A stretch of DNA of 64,000 bases from UBA11524 sp965646445. Lineage in GTDB: Bacteria > Bacillota > Clostridia > Christensenellales > Aristaeellaceae. A model generated the notes under the pieces. It made no database searches. It had not been told where the DNA came from and was given only the letters and a program-made list of their open reading frames with translations. Positions 16,244 through 24,659 of this stretch are shown here, one piece after another. Every line of letters begins with the position of its first letter. The stretch's first letter is position 1. The stretch lies in assembly GCA_965646445.1 (NCBI GenBank), contig CBFFZW010000001.1:1-64000 (forward strand). The letters are read 5' to 3'. A program made the position numbers and the translations under genes.

Positions 16244-17086
16244 TTACTCCTTGCTCAGGTCTTCGGCGGCGGAAATGGCGGCCACGTTGCCTTCACCCAC
16301 CGCCTTGGCGATTTGCAGGGGCATGCCGGTGCAGTCGCCCGCGGCGTATACCCGGGGCAGATTGGTGGCCATGCGCCGGTCAACGGTGATGAAAGCGCCG
16401 TTCATGGCCAGGCCGGGGAGCATCGTGCCCGGGGATACGGCGGGGCGGAAGACGAACACGCCGTCGTAGATGGCGGCTCCCTCGGTGGTGGTGACGGCGA
16501 CGCGGCCATCCTCCCGGGCGAGGGCCGTGGGCGTACCGGGCTGAACCGTGATGTGCCCGGGAACGTCATGCTTTCCCAGGACGTAATAATCGACCTTGCG
16601 GCACAGCTGACTCAGAAAGTCGGCTTCCTCCACGCCGCCATGCCAGGAGGACAGCACCGCCACGTCCTTCCCGCGGAAGAACATGCCGTCGCAGGTGCCG
16701 CACCAGCTGACGCCCTGGCCCAGCAGCTCCTCCTCACCTGGCAGCAGCTTGGGCCGGGCCGCGCCCATGCACAGCGCTACCGCACGGGCCTCCACGATGT
16801 CGTTGCCCACCAGGGCCATGTAGACCGAACCGGCGGGCTGAATCTGCCTCGCGACGCCATGGATGATCTCCGTCCCCATGGCTTCCGCCTGACGCCGGAA
16901 AACCTTCAGCATTTCCCGGCCGGAAACGCCGGGCAGTCCCGGATAATTGTCCACCCGGTCGGCCTTGTGCAGCCAGCCCGTCCCGGCATCGGCGGAGACG
17001 ACGGCGCAGCGCAATCCGCGCTTGCGGGCGGTGAGGGCGCAGCTCCAGGCCGCGGGGCCGGAGCCGATGGCAAGCAGATCGAACAT
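16244..17086 (-). CDS. Thioredoxin-reductase-like flavoprotein with an atypical second nucleotide site
   Basis: A 280-aa FAD protein of the TrxB fold. The FAD motif GSGPAA is at residues 8-13, the redox pair is Cys129/Cys132 in WCGTCDG, and the C-terminal FAD motif is YAAGDCTG. Where an NADPH-dependent enzyme has GGGDSAxE, this protein has VLSSWHGGVEEADF (144-157), and the HRRxxxR-type NADP-phosphate motif is also missing (GKHDVPG at 171-177). It may use ferredoxin or another flavin donor, as the FFTR/DFTR-type reductases of Clostridia do, or reduce another partner. It sits between two exported-protein genes with 3- and 24-base gaps; trxA lies 3 kb away. Confidence 0.85.
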   Translation of the reverse strand: MFDLLAIGSGPAAWSCALTARKRGLRCAVVSADAGTGWLHKADRVDNYPGLPGVSGREMLKVFRRQAEAMGTEIIHGVARQIQPAGSVYMALVGNDIVEARAVALCMGAARPKLLPGEEELLGQGVSWCGTCDGMFFRGKDVAVLSSWHGGVEEADFLSQLCRKVDYYVLGKHDVPGHITVQPGTPTALAREDGRVAVTTTEGAAIYDGVFVFRPAVSPGTMLPGLAMNGAFITVDRRMATNLPRVYAAGDCTGMPLQIAKAVGEGNVAAISAAEDLSKE

Positions 17087-17110
17087 GTCTTACCTCCTGA
17101 AAATAAGGGC

Positions 17111-18898
17111 TTATTTGTAAGTGTAGCGCGCGGCCAGCCAAGGCATACCATTGTAGCTGCTGTATACATCGCCGTAGATGCGGTAGCGCTGGCCGACCTC
17201 CCACTTGGTTTTGCTGAAGTTCTCCAGCAGCACCGGCTGGCTGAGGCCGTCCTCGCTGGTGTTCATGACGGCCATCTGCGGCTTTTCGCTGACGAAATAC
17301 TGGATGGTGCCGATGGCGACGTACACCTGCGTCCGCTCGGCGCGCACGGTGATGTTGCTCAGCAATTCGGCGTAGCCCGCCGCGTCCAGGGCCCAGGCCT
17401 TGGGGGTGTATACCGTGGGGTCGGGTACATAGTACATCACATAATCCACCTGGGAGGGCTTTTTATTCCCATACCTGGCGACGATGGAAATGGTGTTGTC
17501 GCCGTAATGATCGAAAAGGGCGTAGAAGGAGAATTCGCCGGTGGTATTCAGGTTGGTGATGTTCAGATCGGAGTGGGGGGACAGGATTTCCACGTCCGCG
17601 CCGGGGATGGTGGTGGCGCGGATCTGGATGGCTTTGGAGGTGGTGGAGGTGTAGGTATCCGCGGAAAGATCCAGCGGAATCTCCTGGGGCTCGCGGTAGA
17701 GCACCACGGTCATCTGATTTTCCCGGCAGTACTGGCTGCGCACCCGGATGTCGAACACGTTGTCGCCGCTGGGCTGCACCGTGGCGTTGTAGGAGAAGCC
17801 GCCGTCCTCGGAGTTGACGGTATCGGACACGTCCTCGCCGTTGATGGTGACGGTGGAGCCGGGGCGCACGTTGAACTGCATGGAGTACATGGCCGTGGAG
17901 ACCTCGGTGCGCAGGGCATCGGGGGAGAGCAGCTCGATGGGGCTCAGGGGAATGGTGATGTCGTAGGAAATCGTATCCATGGGCCGCTGCTGCCCGGAGG
18001 AGGTCTTGACAAAGGGCGTCAGGGTGACGGTCATGGTCTCGCTCACATAGTCGATCAGATCATCGTACCAGGTATGATCCGCCACCTCCACCGTGGCAAA
18101 GCCGCCGGTGACGATGTAGGAGGCGTGAAGCTCGCGGATGTAAATCTGCGTGCCGTCCGTGCCGGGAATCAGGATGGTATGCGCCGCCATATCGTCCTTG
18201 ATGGAGGCGGTGACGGTGGGCTGATTGAGCGTCTTGCGCTCGCCGGCCCGGGCCTTGAAAAACTCATACCCGAAAAAGCCGCACAGACCGATGACGCCCG
18301 CCATCAGCACGATGACCAGGAAGCGAACCATCCGCCGAAGCCCCCGGGAGCGGGAGGGGAGCTTGCCGGTGAGCTGGGTATTCTGCGGCATCTGCCAGGA
18401 GCCGTAAACCTCGGTTTCCTCCCACAGGGGATCGTAGGAGCGGGTGTCCTGCCATTGGGTGTTGACCACCCGATGCGTCTGCGTTCCGCCCTCCGGGGAG
18501 GGCTCGGGCTTGCCGTCCCGCCGAAGCCGCACGGTGGCCTTGGGATCATCCTCCACGTTCCAGAAGGTGTCGGTGGTGGCGTGGGTGCGGATGGTCATGG
18601 CGGAAGGCGCGGCCCCCCGCTCGGCGCTTTCCTGGCGCAGCTTCCGCTGCTGCCGCGCGCCCGCCTGCTTGCGCTTTTTCAGCTCTGCCATCTCCGTGGC
18701 CAGACGATCCCGGTCGTCCGGGGCGCGGGTGGCGTCGCCGTCCTCATCCACACGGATGTACTCCTTGCCCGCGGTATCGTCCCGCAGGGTGGTTTTCCAG
18801 GAGGGCAGAGGGGCGGCGGCGTCATCCAGAGGACAGCCGCATTTCTGACAGCGGGGCAGGGACGCGCGGTTCCATTGGCCGCATTCAGGACACTTCAT
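17111..18898 (-). CDS. Zinc-ribbon, single-pass membrane protein with large outer domain
   Basis: A 595-aa protein. Residues 1-24 are a zinc ribbon (CPEC and CQKC pairs). A charged linker with a short coiled-coil-like stretch (about 65-90) follows, then one transmembrane helix near 190-210 (FLVIVLMAGVIGLCGFFGY) and about 380 residues of beta-rich outer domains. These include an Ig-like segment (STVTINGEDVSDTV) and a C-terminal domain around QYFVSEKP. It leads the unit with the flavoprotein and the DUF3298 protein, so all three may serve the outer face of the membrane. Function is unknown. The plan resembles the protein at 7930-9861. Confidence 0.7.
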   Translation of the reverse strand: MKCPECGQWNRASLPRCQKCGCPLDDAAAPLPSWKTTLRDDTAGKEYIRVDEDGDATRAPDDRDRLATEMAELKKRKQAGARQQRKLRQESAERGAAPSAMTIRTHATTDTFWNVEDDPKATVRLRRDGKPEPSPEGGTQTHRVVNTQWQDTRSYDPLWEETEVYGSWQMPQNTQLTGKLPSRSRGLRRMVRFLVIVLMAGVIGLCGFFGYEFFKARAGERKTLNQPTVTASIKDDMAAHTILIPGTDGTQIYIRELHASYIVTGGFATVEVADHTWYDDLIDYVSETMTVTLTPFVKTSSGQQRPMDTISYDITIPLSPIELLSPDALRTEVSTAMYSMQFNVRPGSTVTINGEDVSDTVNSEDGGFSYNATVQPSGDNVFDIRVRSQYCRENQMTVVLYREPQEIPLDLSADTYTSTTSKAIQIRATTIPGADVEILSPHSDLNITNLNTTGEFSFYALFDHYGDNTISIVARYGNKKPSQVDYVMYYVPDPTVYTPKAWALDAAGYAELLSNITVRAERTQVYVAIGTIQYFVSEKPQMAVMNTSEDGLSQPVLLENFSKTKWEVGQRYRIYGDVYSSYNGMPWLAARYTYK

Positions 18899-18978
18899 AT
18901 GTACTCCTCGCGTTGTTGCTCAAGGTTGGCAGCTGCCTTGGCGGGGGATGGGATTAGTATAGACAGCAGGCGCGGCCC

Positions 18979-19908
18979 TTAATCGTCCAGCACCAGGAAG
19001 CTGTTTTCCAGGTAGTCGGCCATGACCTCACGGCTGTGCTCCCAGTCGATTTCCTGCACGGACATGCCGGCAAAGTTGATGGGCGAGGCGTCGCCGTCCT
19101 GCGGTATGCGCAGCTCCTCGATGGTCACGCCGCGCAGGCCGTAGGCGTATTCCATGGCGGTGAGCATCTCGTCCAGGTTCATGTTGGTCAGGGTGGTGTT
19201 GGCCATGACGGAATCCACCAATGCCTTGGCTTCATCGTAGGTGATGTTCCGGCACTGATCCGCCAGGGTGGACAGCACCGTGCGCACGCGCTGGGTGCGC
19301 ATGAAGTCGCCGCCGCCTCCGGCCTTGCGGATGCGCATGTAAATCACCGCCGCGTGACCGCCGAAGCGATAGGTGCCCGCGCCGGTGACGGCAGGCTTGG
19401 TGGAGGTGGGGCTGATGGCGTAGCGGGTGAGATAGTTGGCCTCGGCGCTGGTGATGGTGATGTCCACCCCGCCCAGATACTCAATGATCCGCTCGATCTG
19501 CTTGAAGTCAAAGAGGATGTACTTCTCGATCTTCACGCCGATGTGCTGGCTGATGACCTTGCACAGCGTTTCCGGCCCGTAATCCTTGGCGATGTAGTTG
19601 ATGCGGCCGATGCGCCCGTCATTGCCGGGCTTGGAAACCAGGGCGTCGCGGATGAAGGAGGTGAGCATCACGCGATGGGCGCGGGTGTCCACCGTCACCA
19701 GCACGATGCCGTCCGTGTTGCCCAGGTTGTGAGGCTTGCCCTCCCACTGATCCACGCACAGCAGCAGGTAGTGGTGCTGGCCGTCGATGGGCTCGGGCAG
19801 CTGCTCATAAGGTATCACCTCAATGGGCTTGGGCTGGTCGGCCAGCGCGGGCGCGGCGGTCAGCGCCATGGACAGGAGAATGAACAGGCATAATATCCGC
19901 TTCAGCAT
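18979..19908 (-). CDS. LytR-CpsA-Psr (LCP) family protein
   Basis: A 309-aa exported protein; LCP enzymes attach teichoic acids or capsule polymers to peptidoglycan at the outer membrane face. A signal peptide (about 1-24) is followed by the LCP domain: DGIVLVTVDTRAHRVMLTSFIRD, INYIAKDYGPE, an arginine-rich RTQRVRTVL segment and DFKQIERIIEYLGGVDI. The ATG at 19908 after AAAGGAG is preferred over an upstream start at 19977. LCP proteins usually keep an N-terminal anchor, whereas here the segment looks cleavable. It is monocistronic, with a promoter near 20000. Confidence 0.88.
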   Translation of the reverse strand: MLKRILCLFILLSMALTAAPALADQPKPIEVIPYEQLPEPIDGQHHYLLLCVDQWEGKPHNLGNTDGIVLVTVDTRAHRVMLTSFIRDALVSKPGNDGRIGRINYIAKDYGPETLCKVISQHIGVKIEKYILFDFKQIERIIEYLGGVDITITSAEANYLTRYAISPTSTKPAVTGAGTYRFGGHAAVIYMRIRKAGGGGDFMRTQRVRTVLSTLADQCRNITYDEAKALVDSVMANTTLTNMNLDEMLTAMEYAYGLRGVTIEELRIPQDGDASPINFAGMSVQEIDWEHSREVMADYLENSFLVLDD

Positions 19909-19996
19909 TTCAGGTCGCTCCTTTGTTTCAGGATAGGGATACCATGGTAACGTATGACAAGACGGTTTTCGTCCCAATGGCGGTCAAGCACGCTCT

Positions 19997-20025
19997 ATTA
20001 TAGCATCCGCGGGCGAAAATGGGAA
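19997..20025 (-). promoter_or_regulatory. Promoter of the LCP gene
   Basis: TATAAT (20002-19997, minus strand) lies 17 bases from a partial -35, TTCCCA (20025-20020). Confidence 0.55.
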
Positions 20026-20041
20026 GGGCGGAAACAAAAAA

Positions 20042-20311
20042 CGCGGCCTGCCATCATAGGAAGCCCCCTCAAAAAGTGGCATATGCCACTTTTTGAGGGG
20101 GCTTCCGTTTCTTTGCACTCCCTCACTGGTCGAACGGCTTCGCCATTCTCCCGGTCGTTCGTTCGTGTAAGGAAGCTTTTCGTGCCGAAAAGCACAAAAA
20201 CTGACGCGCATGTCGTCAGTTTTTGATATTCAGTCAGAGGGCCTGCGAGCCCTCCGACACCTCCCAGGGCCTTTTTGACAGGCTGTGCGGCCCGCCATCA
20301 TAGCGAGCCGC
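20042..20311 (-). repeat. Terminator-inserted structured element, copy B
   Basis: This is a minus-oriented copy of the element. Its core, complement of about 20139-20174, is CTTCCTTACACGAACGA, and the terminal hairpin forms a perfect 44-base palindrome at 20061-20104. The host terminator hairpin is present twice: 20042-20066, partly overlapping the palindrome, and 20287-20311, matching at about 21 of 25 bases including GCCATCATAG. Read on the minus strand, the trxA-proximal copy (20287-20311) has no U-tract, while the distal copy adjoins six Ts (20041-20036). The insertion thus sits in the trxA terminator. The left arm is the CCTGGRAGGTGTCGGAGGG subtype, shared with copy C. Confidence 0.85.
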
Positions 20312-20335
20312 GCAGGGTGATCTCCAATCGAGGTT

Positions 20336-20653
20336 TTACTTCACCTTGGAAATCATTTCTTCCAATTGATTCTTCGGCTGATAGCCGATCCGCTTGTCCA
20401 CAATCTGGCCGTCCTTGAACAGAATCAGCGTGGGAATGCTCATCACGCCGAACTTCATGGCCAGGTCAGGGCAGTCGTCCACGTTCACCTTGCCAACGCT
20501 CAGGGTGTCGGCATGCTCCTGGGAGACCTCCTCCACCACGGGGGAGAGCATCCGGCAGGGGCCGCACCAGGTGGCCCAGAAGTCCACCAGCACAGGCTTA
20601 TCGGCCTGCTGAATGAAGCTGTCGAAGTTTTCCTGCTTGATTTCCGTCGCCAT
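20336..20653 (-). CDS. trxA: Thioredoxin
   Basis: A 105-aa cytosolic dithiol protein with the classic WCGPC active site near residues 29-33 and the cis-proline region MSIPTLILF. Length and fold are standard. It follows the RseC-like gene by 21 bases. Its terminator appears to be the one interrupted by element copy B. The flavoprotein encoded at 16244-17086 is a plausible but unproven reductant. Confidence 0.97.
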   Translation of the reverse strand: MATEIKQENFDSFIQQADKPVLVDFWATWCGPCRMLSPVVEEVSQEHADTLSVGKVNVDDCPDLAMKFGVMSIPTLILFKDGQIVDKRIGYQPKNQLEEMISKVK

Positions 20654-20674
20654 AGGTTGGTCGCCTTCCTTCCG

Positions 20675-21112
20675 TCAATGGTTGTCGTTGAGGGATTCCG
20701 CTTCCCGGTCACTCCTCGGGATGATCCGCTGAAGCCGGGGCTGCCAGCGCGCGTCCTTGCGGCGATGGCGCTCGGTCAGCTTGAGGGCCGCGCAGCAAAC
20801 CGCCAGCCCGATGGCCGCGCCGACGCCCCCCGCCAGCTCCTGGGCCTGCGGAACCAGGGCCGCGCCCAGAAACATGCCGCCCAGCAGCCCGGCCAGGGGC
20901 AGGGCATAGGCCAGTGCCGACGCCTGCATGAAGCTGGCCGTGGGCATTTCCACAATGGCCGCGTCGCCAACGCAGGCTTGTCCGCGCAGGGTCAGGCGGG
21001 TTTCCTTCCTGCCGCCGTGGCAGGCGTTGCACTTTTCGCAGTCGGCGGGGCGGCAGAAGGTAATCTCCAGCCATTCGCCCCGCACAGACGTTACTTCACC
21101 GATTCTTTCCAT
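20675..21112 (-). CDS. RseC/SoxR-reducing-system-like membrane protein
   Basis: A 145-aa protein. The N-terminal domain has cysteines in CEKCNACHGG (near residues 25-34), followed by a beta region (GDAAIVEMPTASF) and two transmembrane helices (about 66-85 and 90-110). This order matches the RseC family, often linked to Rnf or SoxR-reducing complexes and electron transfer at the membrane. No rnf genes are in the window. It is co-directional with trxA, suggesting a thiol or redox role. The tail is charged and extended. Confidence 0.8.
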   Translation of the reverse strand: MERIGEVTSVRGEWLEITFCRPADCEKCNACHGGRKETRLTLRGQACVGDAAIVEMPTASFMQASALAYALPLAGLLGGMFLGAALVPQAQELAGGVGAAIGLAVCCAALKLTERHRRKDARWQPRLQRIIPRSDREAESLNDNH

Positions 21113-21230
21113 TCTTCATGTACGCTCCTGTGCTGATGGAAATGGTCACGCTCATAGTATAGCATGTTTGCGGCGGGATGAAAAGTGCCGTCATCAAAAT
21201 GATACCCCAAAAGACCCGGAATGAAACATT

Positions 21231-21737
21231 TTATGGCGCGGCATCTGCCGTGACGACGCGGACGCCGGAAGGCTCCACCCCCGCGTGGGCCTTGGCCATG
21301 GTCAGCAAAAGGGCGCTTTCGCCGCTGGAAAGCTCCGCTTTTTCCGTGACGATGGTGACGCTCCCATCCGCCACGACGGCCACGCAGGGATAGAGGCCGC
21401 TTTGGGTCAGGGCGCCCTCCAGGGCGGTCTGCTTCTGGCGCACATCCACCAGGCGCTGAAGCTGCGCGGCGGCGTCCTGCCGGGTCTGCTCATCCAGCGT
21501 GGTCTGGCCGCACAGGGCTTCCAGGGCGGCCATGTCCTCCAGGGCGGCGGCGTCCCGGCTTTCCCGGAACTGCTCCAGGCGGCTGGTGGGCGCGGCGACG
21601 GTCTGGACGATGGGCAGCGACACCGTCGCTCCGGCCTCCTGAAGGCGCTGCTGGTTGCTGACGCAGCTGACGGCCAGGGTCACGAGCAGGAGCGCCAGCA
21701 AAAGCAAATTGCGGTGCTTATGGATCCAGTCTCCCAT
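21231..21737 (-). CDS. spoIIIAH: Stage III sporulation protein AH
   Basis: A 168-aa mother-cell protein. One N-terminal transmembrane helix (residues about 8-27) is followed by a soluble domain in the intermembrane space. In Bacillus it forms a ring and binds forespore SpoIIQ, making the feeding-tube channel. The C-terminal part, with YPCVAVVADGSVTIVTEK and LTMAKAHAGV, matches the family's ring-building motif. It is the last gene of the eight-gene cluster and starts 2 bases after spoIIIAG ends. Confidence 0.9.
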   Translation of the reverse strand: MGDWIHKHRNLLLLALLLVTLAVSCVSNQQRLQEAGATVSLPIVQTVAAPTSRLEQFRESRDAAALEDMAALEALCGQTTLDEQTRQDAAAQLQRLVDVRQKQTALEGALTQSGLYPCVAVVADGSVTIVTEKAELSSGESALLLTMAKAHAGVEPSGVRVVTADAAP

Positions 21738-21739
21738 GG

Positions 21740-22093
21740 TCAGGTACCTCCTTCACGTTTGAATACCTCCACGCGCCCGGGCTCAATGCCCAGGAGCGTG
21801 GTGACGGCCCGGCTCAGGCGGAGGCGAACGGCCACGTCATCCGCGCCGTCAGCCACCACCACCGCGCCGCAGGGAACCGCCGGGTCAGCCGGGTCATAAT
21901 GGATGGCGACCTCCACGCGGCCCGCCCCGGCCATGGCCGAGAGCACCTGGCTCACACGAGCCTCCTCGCCGCTGGCCGCCGGGGAGGATTCCATCAGCCC
22001 CAGCAGCAGGCACAGGGCCACCGCGCAGCCCATGACCGCCAGAAGCCAGCCCTCCTTGCGCCAGACCTCCCGAAAGCGCTGCATGGCGGTCAC
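21740..22093 (-). CDS. spoIIIAG: Stage III sporulation protein AG
   Basis: A 117-aa protein, shorter than Bacillus AG (about 229 aa). It has one transmembrane helix (about 17-35) and a short ring-building domain (RVEVAIHYD, CGAVVVADGADDVAVRLRLSRAVTTLLGI). AG forms the large ring of the SpoIIIA channel in Bacillus. The predicted GTG at 22093 overlaps the spoIIIAF stop. An ATG at 22084, with GAGGTG 6 bases upstream, is an equally good start. Confidence 0.88.
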   Translation of the reverse strand: MTAMQRFREVWRKEGWLLAVMGCAVALCLLLGLMESSPAASGEEARVSQVLSAMAGAGRVEVAIHYDPADPAVPCGAVVVADGADDVAVRLRLSRAVTTLLGIEPGRVEVFKREGGT

Positions 22094-22368
22094 CTCGCTT
22101 CCTCAACGCGCTGAAGCTGTCTGGCGTAAACCGTTTCGGCGGCGGAAAGGTCGCCGGGATCCACCGGGGCGGCCGAAAGCACGGTGGCGGGGGCTTCCGC
22201 GGGCGCGGGCCACTGAAGCAGGGCGGAAAGCCCCTCCAGCCAGCACAGGGCGACGATGAGCCCCATGACCATGGCGGCCGTCCGGCGCACGGAGCCTTCC
22301 GGTAGCACGGCCATGAGGACGCCGCAGACGAGCACCAGGGCGGCAAAACGGTGGATCAGCGTCAGCAT
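22090..22368 (-). CDS. spoIIIAF: Stage III sporulation protein AF
   Basis: A 92-aa protein with two transmembrane segments (LIHRFAALVLVCGVLMAVL and TAAMVMGLIVALCWLEGL) and a short soluble tail. Bacillus AF is about 206 aa, so the outer domain is strongly reduced. I chose the ATG at 22368, 8 bases after AGGAG, over the ATG at 22374, which is only 2 bases away. The identity rests mainly on position between spoIIIAE and spoIIIAG and on the two-helix plan. Confidence 0.82.
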   Translation of the reverse strand: MLTLIHRFAALVLVCGVLMAVLPEGSVRRTAAMVMGLIVALCWLEGLSALLQWPAPAEAPATVLSAAPVDPGDLSAAETVYARQLQRVEEAR

Positions 22369-22397
22369 GGACATTTCTCCTTTCGGAAGGCGGCGGG

Positions 22398-23525
22398 CTA
22401 CCGCAGCATGGTGGTGATGCCGCTGACGGCCACCAGCTGGGCGATCAGCAGCAGGAACATGGCCGCGGTGCACAGCTGGATGATGAACAGCAGCATCAGC
22501 ACCTTCCCGAAGTCGTCGATGCAGTCCACCAGCTCGCCGTCCGCCAGGGGCTGCATCAGCGCGGCGGCCAGCTTGTACATCACGGCGGCGGCCAGGGTCT
22601 GCGTCAGGGGCGTCAGGCACCAGGTGCACACCAGCATCAGCCCTGTGACGCCCAGGGCGCTCTGCACCAGCATGCCCGAGCCGATGAGGGTATCCACCGT
22701 GTCTGCGAACAGCCCGCCCACCACGGGCACGAAGTTATCCAGGGCGTACTTGGCGGTGCGGAGGGTCACGCCGTCCACCGCCGCCGCCGTGACGCCCCGG
22801 GTCATAATGACGCCGATGAAGACGGTGAAGCCCACCCCCAGCGTCCAGTTGGCGACCTGGTGGACAAGGGCGGAGAGCCGCTGCAGGCGGATGCCCTCGC
22901 CCAGGCGGCACAGCATGGTCAGGATGGCGCCGCACACGGCCAGGGGCAGGGTGACCTGGCGGATCAGCTCCGTCATCGCCCCGGCGGAGGCTACCACCGC
23001 GGGCTGCATCAGCGTGGAGCCCGCCGAGCCGCCCACCGCCGCCATCACCGTCATCAGCAGTGGAAAAAGCCCCTGCATGCCGCTGCTCATGCGCTCCACC
23101 GATTGCAGGCACAGGGCAGTGTGGTCGCTCAGGTCGCTGGTGAGGAAGACGCAGATCATCATCACGCACACCACGCGGCCGACGGCGCTTTTTCGGCCCA
23201 GCAGGCGGCACAGCAGGCTCCAGATCAGCGCGGGAGCCGCCAGACGGGTGATGCGCCACATGCTGCCCTTGATGGCGGAGGTGAAGCGGCTGGTCAGCAG
23301 CTGGGTCACCTGGTCGAAGTCCAGCGTCAGCCTGCCCGTGGCGATGCCGGTGAGGGTTTCCCGGAAGCCGCCGGTGGCCGCGAAGGGATCCTCGGAGGCG
23401 GCGACGCCCTCAAAGGCGGTCAGATCCAGGCCGTCGATGACCTGGCTGATGCCCTGCTCAAGGGTTTCGGCGCAGGCCGTCAGGGGAAGCAGCAGCGCCG
23501 CCAGCAGCGCCAGCAGCCGCTTCAC
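22398..23525 (-). CDS. spoIIIAE: Stage III sporulation protein AE
   Basis: A 375-aa polytopic membrane protein with a signal-like N-terminus (residues 1-19) and about seven transmembrane segments. Conserved AE features are visible: GMQGLFPLLMTVMAAVGGSAGS, LGVGFTVFIGVIMTRGV, and VPVVGGLFADTVDTLIGSG. AE is an essential part of the SpoIIIA-SpoIIQ secretion complex. The start overlaps the spoIIIAD stop by 4 bases. Confidence 0.95.
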   Translation of the reverse strand: MKRLLALLAALLLPLTACAETLEQGISQVIDGLDLTAFEGVAASEDPFAATGGFRETLTGIATGRLTLDFDQVTQLLTSRFTSAIKGSMWRITRLAAPALIWSLLCRLLGRKSAVGRVVCVMMICVFLTSDLSDHTALCLQSVERMSSGMQGLFPLLMTVMAAVGGSAGSTLMQPAVVASAGAMTELIRQVTLPLAVCGAILTMLCRLGEGIRLQRLSALVHQVANWTLGVGFTVFIGVIMTRGVTAAAVDGVTLRTAKYALDNFVPVVGGLFADTVDTLIGSGMLVQSALGVTGLMLVCTWCLTPLTQTLAAAVMYKLAAALMQPLADGELVDCIDDFGKVLMLLFIIQLCTAAMFLLLIAQLVAVSGITTMLR

Positions 23526-23908
23526 GGCGCCAGGGACAGAATCTGTCCCAGCAGGGTCTGCATGGCAGGCAGCGCCAGGGTGATGAGCATCACCCGACCC
23601 GCCAGCTCGGTTTTCAGGGCCAACCCCTCCTCGCCGGCATCCCGGCAGGTCTGGGCGGAAAAGTCGGTCAGCAGGCTGATGCCGGCCACCTTCAGCAGCT
23701 GGGCAAGATAGTCGTCGCTGATGCCGCCCTGACGGGACAGGGCCGTAACGCCGCTGACCACCTGCAGGAGAAAGGGCACCGCCAGCGCCAGCAGCATGAC
23801 GCCCGCCGCGATGGATACGGCCATGCCGGCCTCGGGGCGAAGCCGCCTGAGCAGAAGCGCGGTGATCGCCGCCAGAATGGATACCCCGGCCATCCGCATC
23901 ACATCCAT
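23522..23908 (-). CDS. spoIIIAD: Stage III sporulation protein AD
   Basis: A 128-aa protein with four hydrophobic segments and the AD-type KVAGISLLTDFSAQTCRDAGE stretch near residues 68-88. It belongs to the same family as AC and acts in the mother-cell membrane as part of the SpoIIIA complex. It is separated from spoIIIAC by 45 bases and overlaps spoIIIAE. Confidence 0.95.
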   Translation of the reverse strand: MDVMRMAGVSILAAITALLLRRLRPEAGMAVSIAAGVMLLALAVPFLLQVVSGVTALSRQGGISDDYLAQLLKVAGISLLTDFSAQTCRDAGEEGLALKTELAGRVMLITLALPAMQTLLGQILSLAP

Positions 23909-23953
23909 GGCTGATCCTCCCGCCGCAAGGTGTAGCCGCGCCTTCAGACGCCG

Positions 23954-24151
23954 TCAGTAGAGCTGAAAGATGGTTCTGACCTGGGTCAGCAGGTCGGCCA
24001 CCAGCCCCACGACCATGAGCAGCACAATGGCCAGCCCCGCCACGGTGGAAAGGGTGGCAAGCTCCTCACGGCCCGCGCGGTTCAGGATGGCCGCGACCAC
24101 CGTGGTCATCACTCCGATTCCCGCAATCTGAAACAGTGTTTCCAGCTGCAT
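23954..24151 (-). CDS. spoIIIAC: Stage III sporulation protein AC
   Basis: A 65-aa protein with two transmembrane helices (FQIAGIGVMTTVVAAIL and LSTVAGLAIVLLMVVGLVAD). Size and sequence are typical of AC, the smallest membrane subunit of the complex. It starts 16 bases after spoIIIAB, with AGGAGG upstream. Confidence 0.95.
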   Translation of the reverse strand: MQLETLFQIAGIGVMTTVVAAILNRAGREELATLSTVAGLAIVLLMVVGLVADLLTQVRTIFQLY

Positions 24152-24167
24152 GGTGGATGTCCTCCTG

Positions 24168-24659
24168 TCATATCAGCCATAGGGTCAGGCAAGCGCCCAT
24201 CAAAAAGGACAGCTGACGCCACATCCTGGCGTCGGTACGGGCCTTGTCCCGGGCGGCGTCGGCCATCAGCGCCATTTCGTCGGCGCAGCCTTCGATGGCC
24301 TGACATCGGCTCTCCCGGCTGCCGTGGCTCAGGCGGTGCAGCAGCCGCTGCAGGGGTGCGCGTTCCTTTTCGGTGAGGGCGGAGAGGTCGGCCAGCTCCT
24401 CGGGGCGGCTCAGGGGATGGGCGCGCATATCCTCGGCCAGGCGGCGGAGGATGGCATCCGGGAGCAGGGACTCCGACGCGGCCGCGGTGAGAACATCCGG
24501 CAGGGAGCCCGCGCCCTCCCGAACCAGCAGGGCCAGGTGCCGCAGGAGCTCCACCCACCGCTGAAGGCGCTGGCAGACGGATTGCAGATCCCGGCCATGA
24601 CGCAGGCCCGCCGCCGCGCACAATAGCCCTGCCGCGATGGCAAGAACGGTGCGGATCAT
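24168..24659 (-). CDS. spoIIIAB: Stage III sporulation protein AB
   Basis: A 163-aa protein with a hydrophobic N-terminus (IRTVLAIAAGLLCAAAGLRHG), a helical hairpin body and a C-terminal hydrophobic stretch (LSFLMGACLTLWLI). The fold is related to GspF-like pilus platform proteins. It starts inside the last codons of spoIIIAA (4-base overlap). Confidence 0.92.
   Translation of the reverse strand: MIRTVLAIAAGLLCAAAGLRHGRDLQSVCQRLQRWVELLRHLALLVREGAGSLPDVLTAAASESLLPDAILRRLAEDMRAHPLSRPEELADLSALTEKERAPLQRLLHRLSHGSRESRCQAIEGCADEMALMADAARDKARTDARMWRQLSFLMGACLTLWLI

Noticed and set aside
16313..18982. 889-codon open frame on the plus strand
   Set aside because: It runs antisense through the flavoprotein and zinc-ribbon genes, has no ribosome site and contains a low-complexity Gly/His/Ala-rich product. 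Long antisense frames are expected in GC-rich coding DNA.
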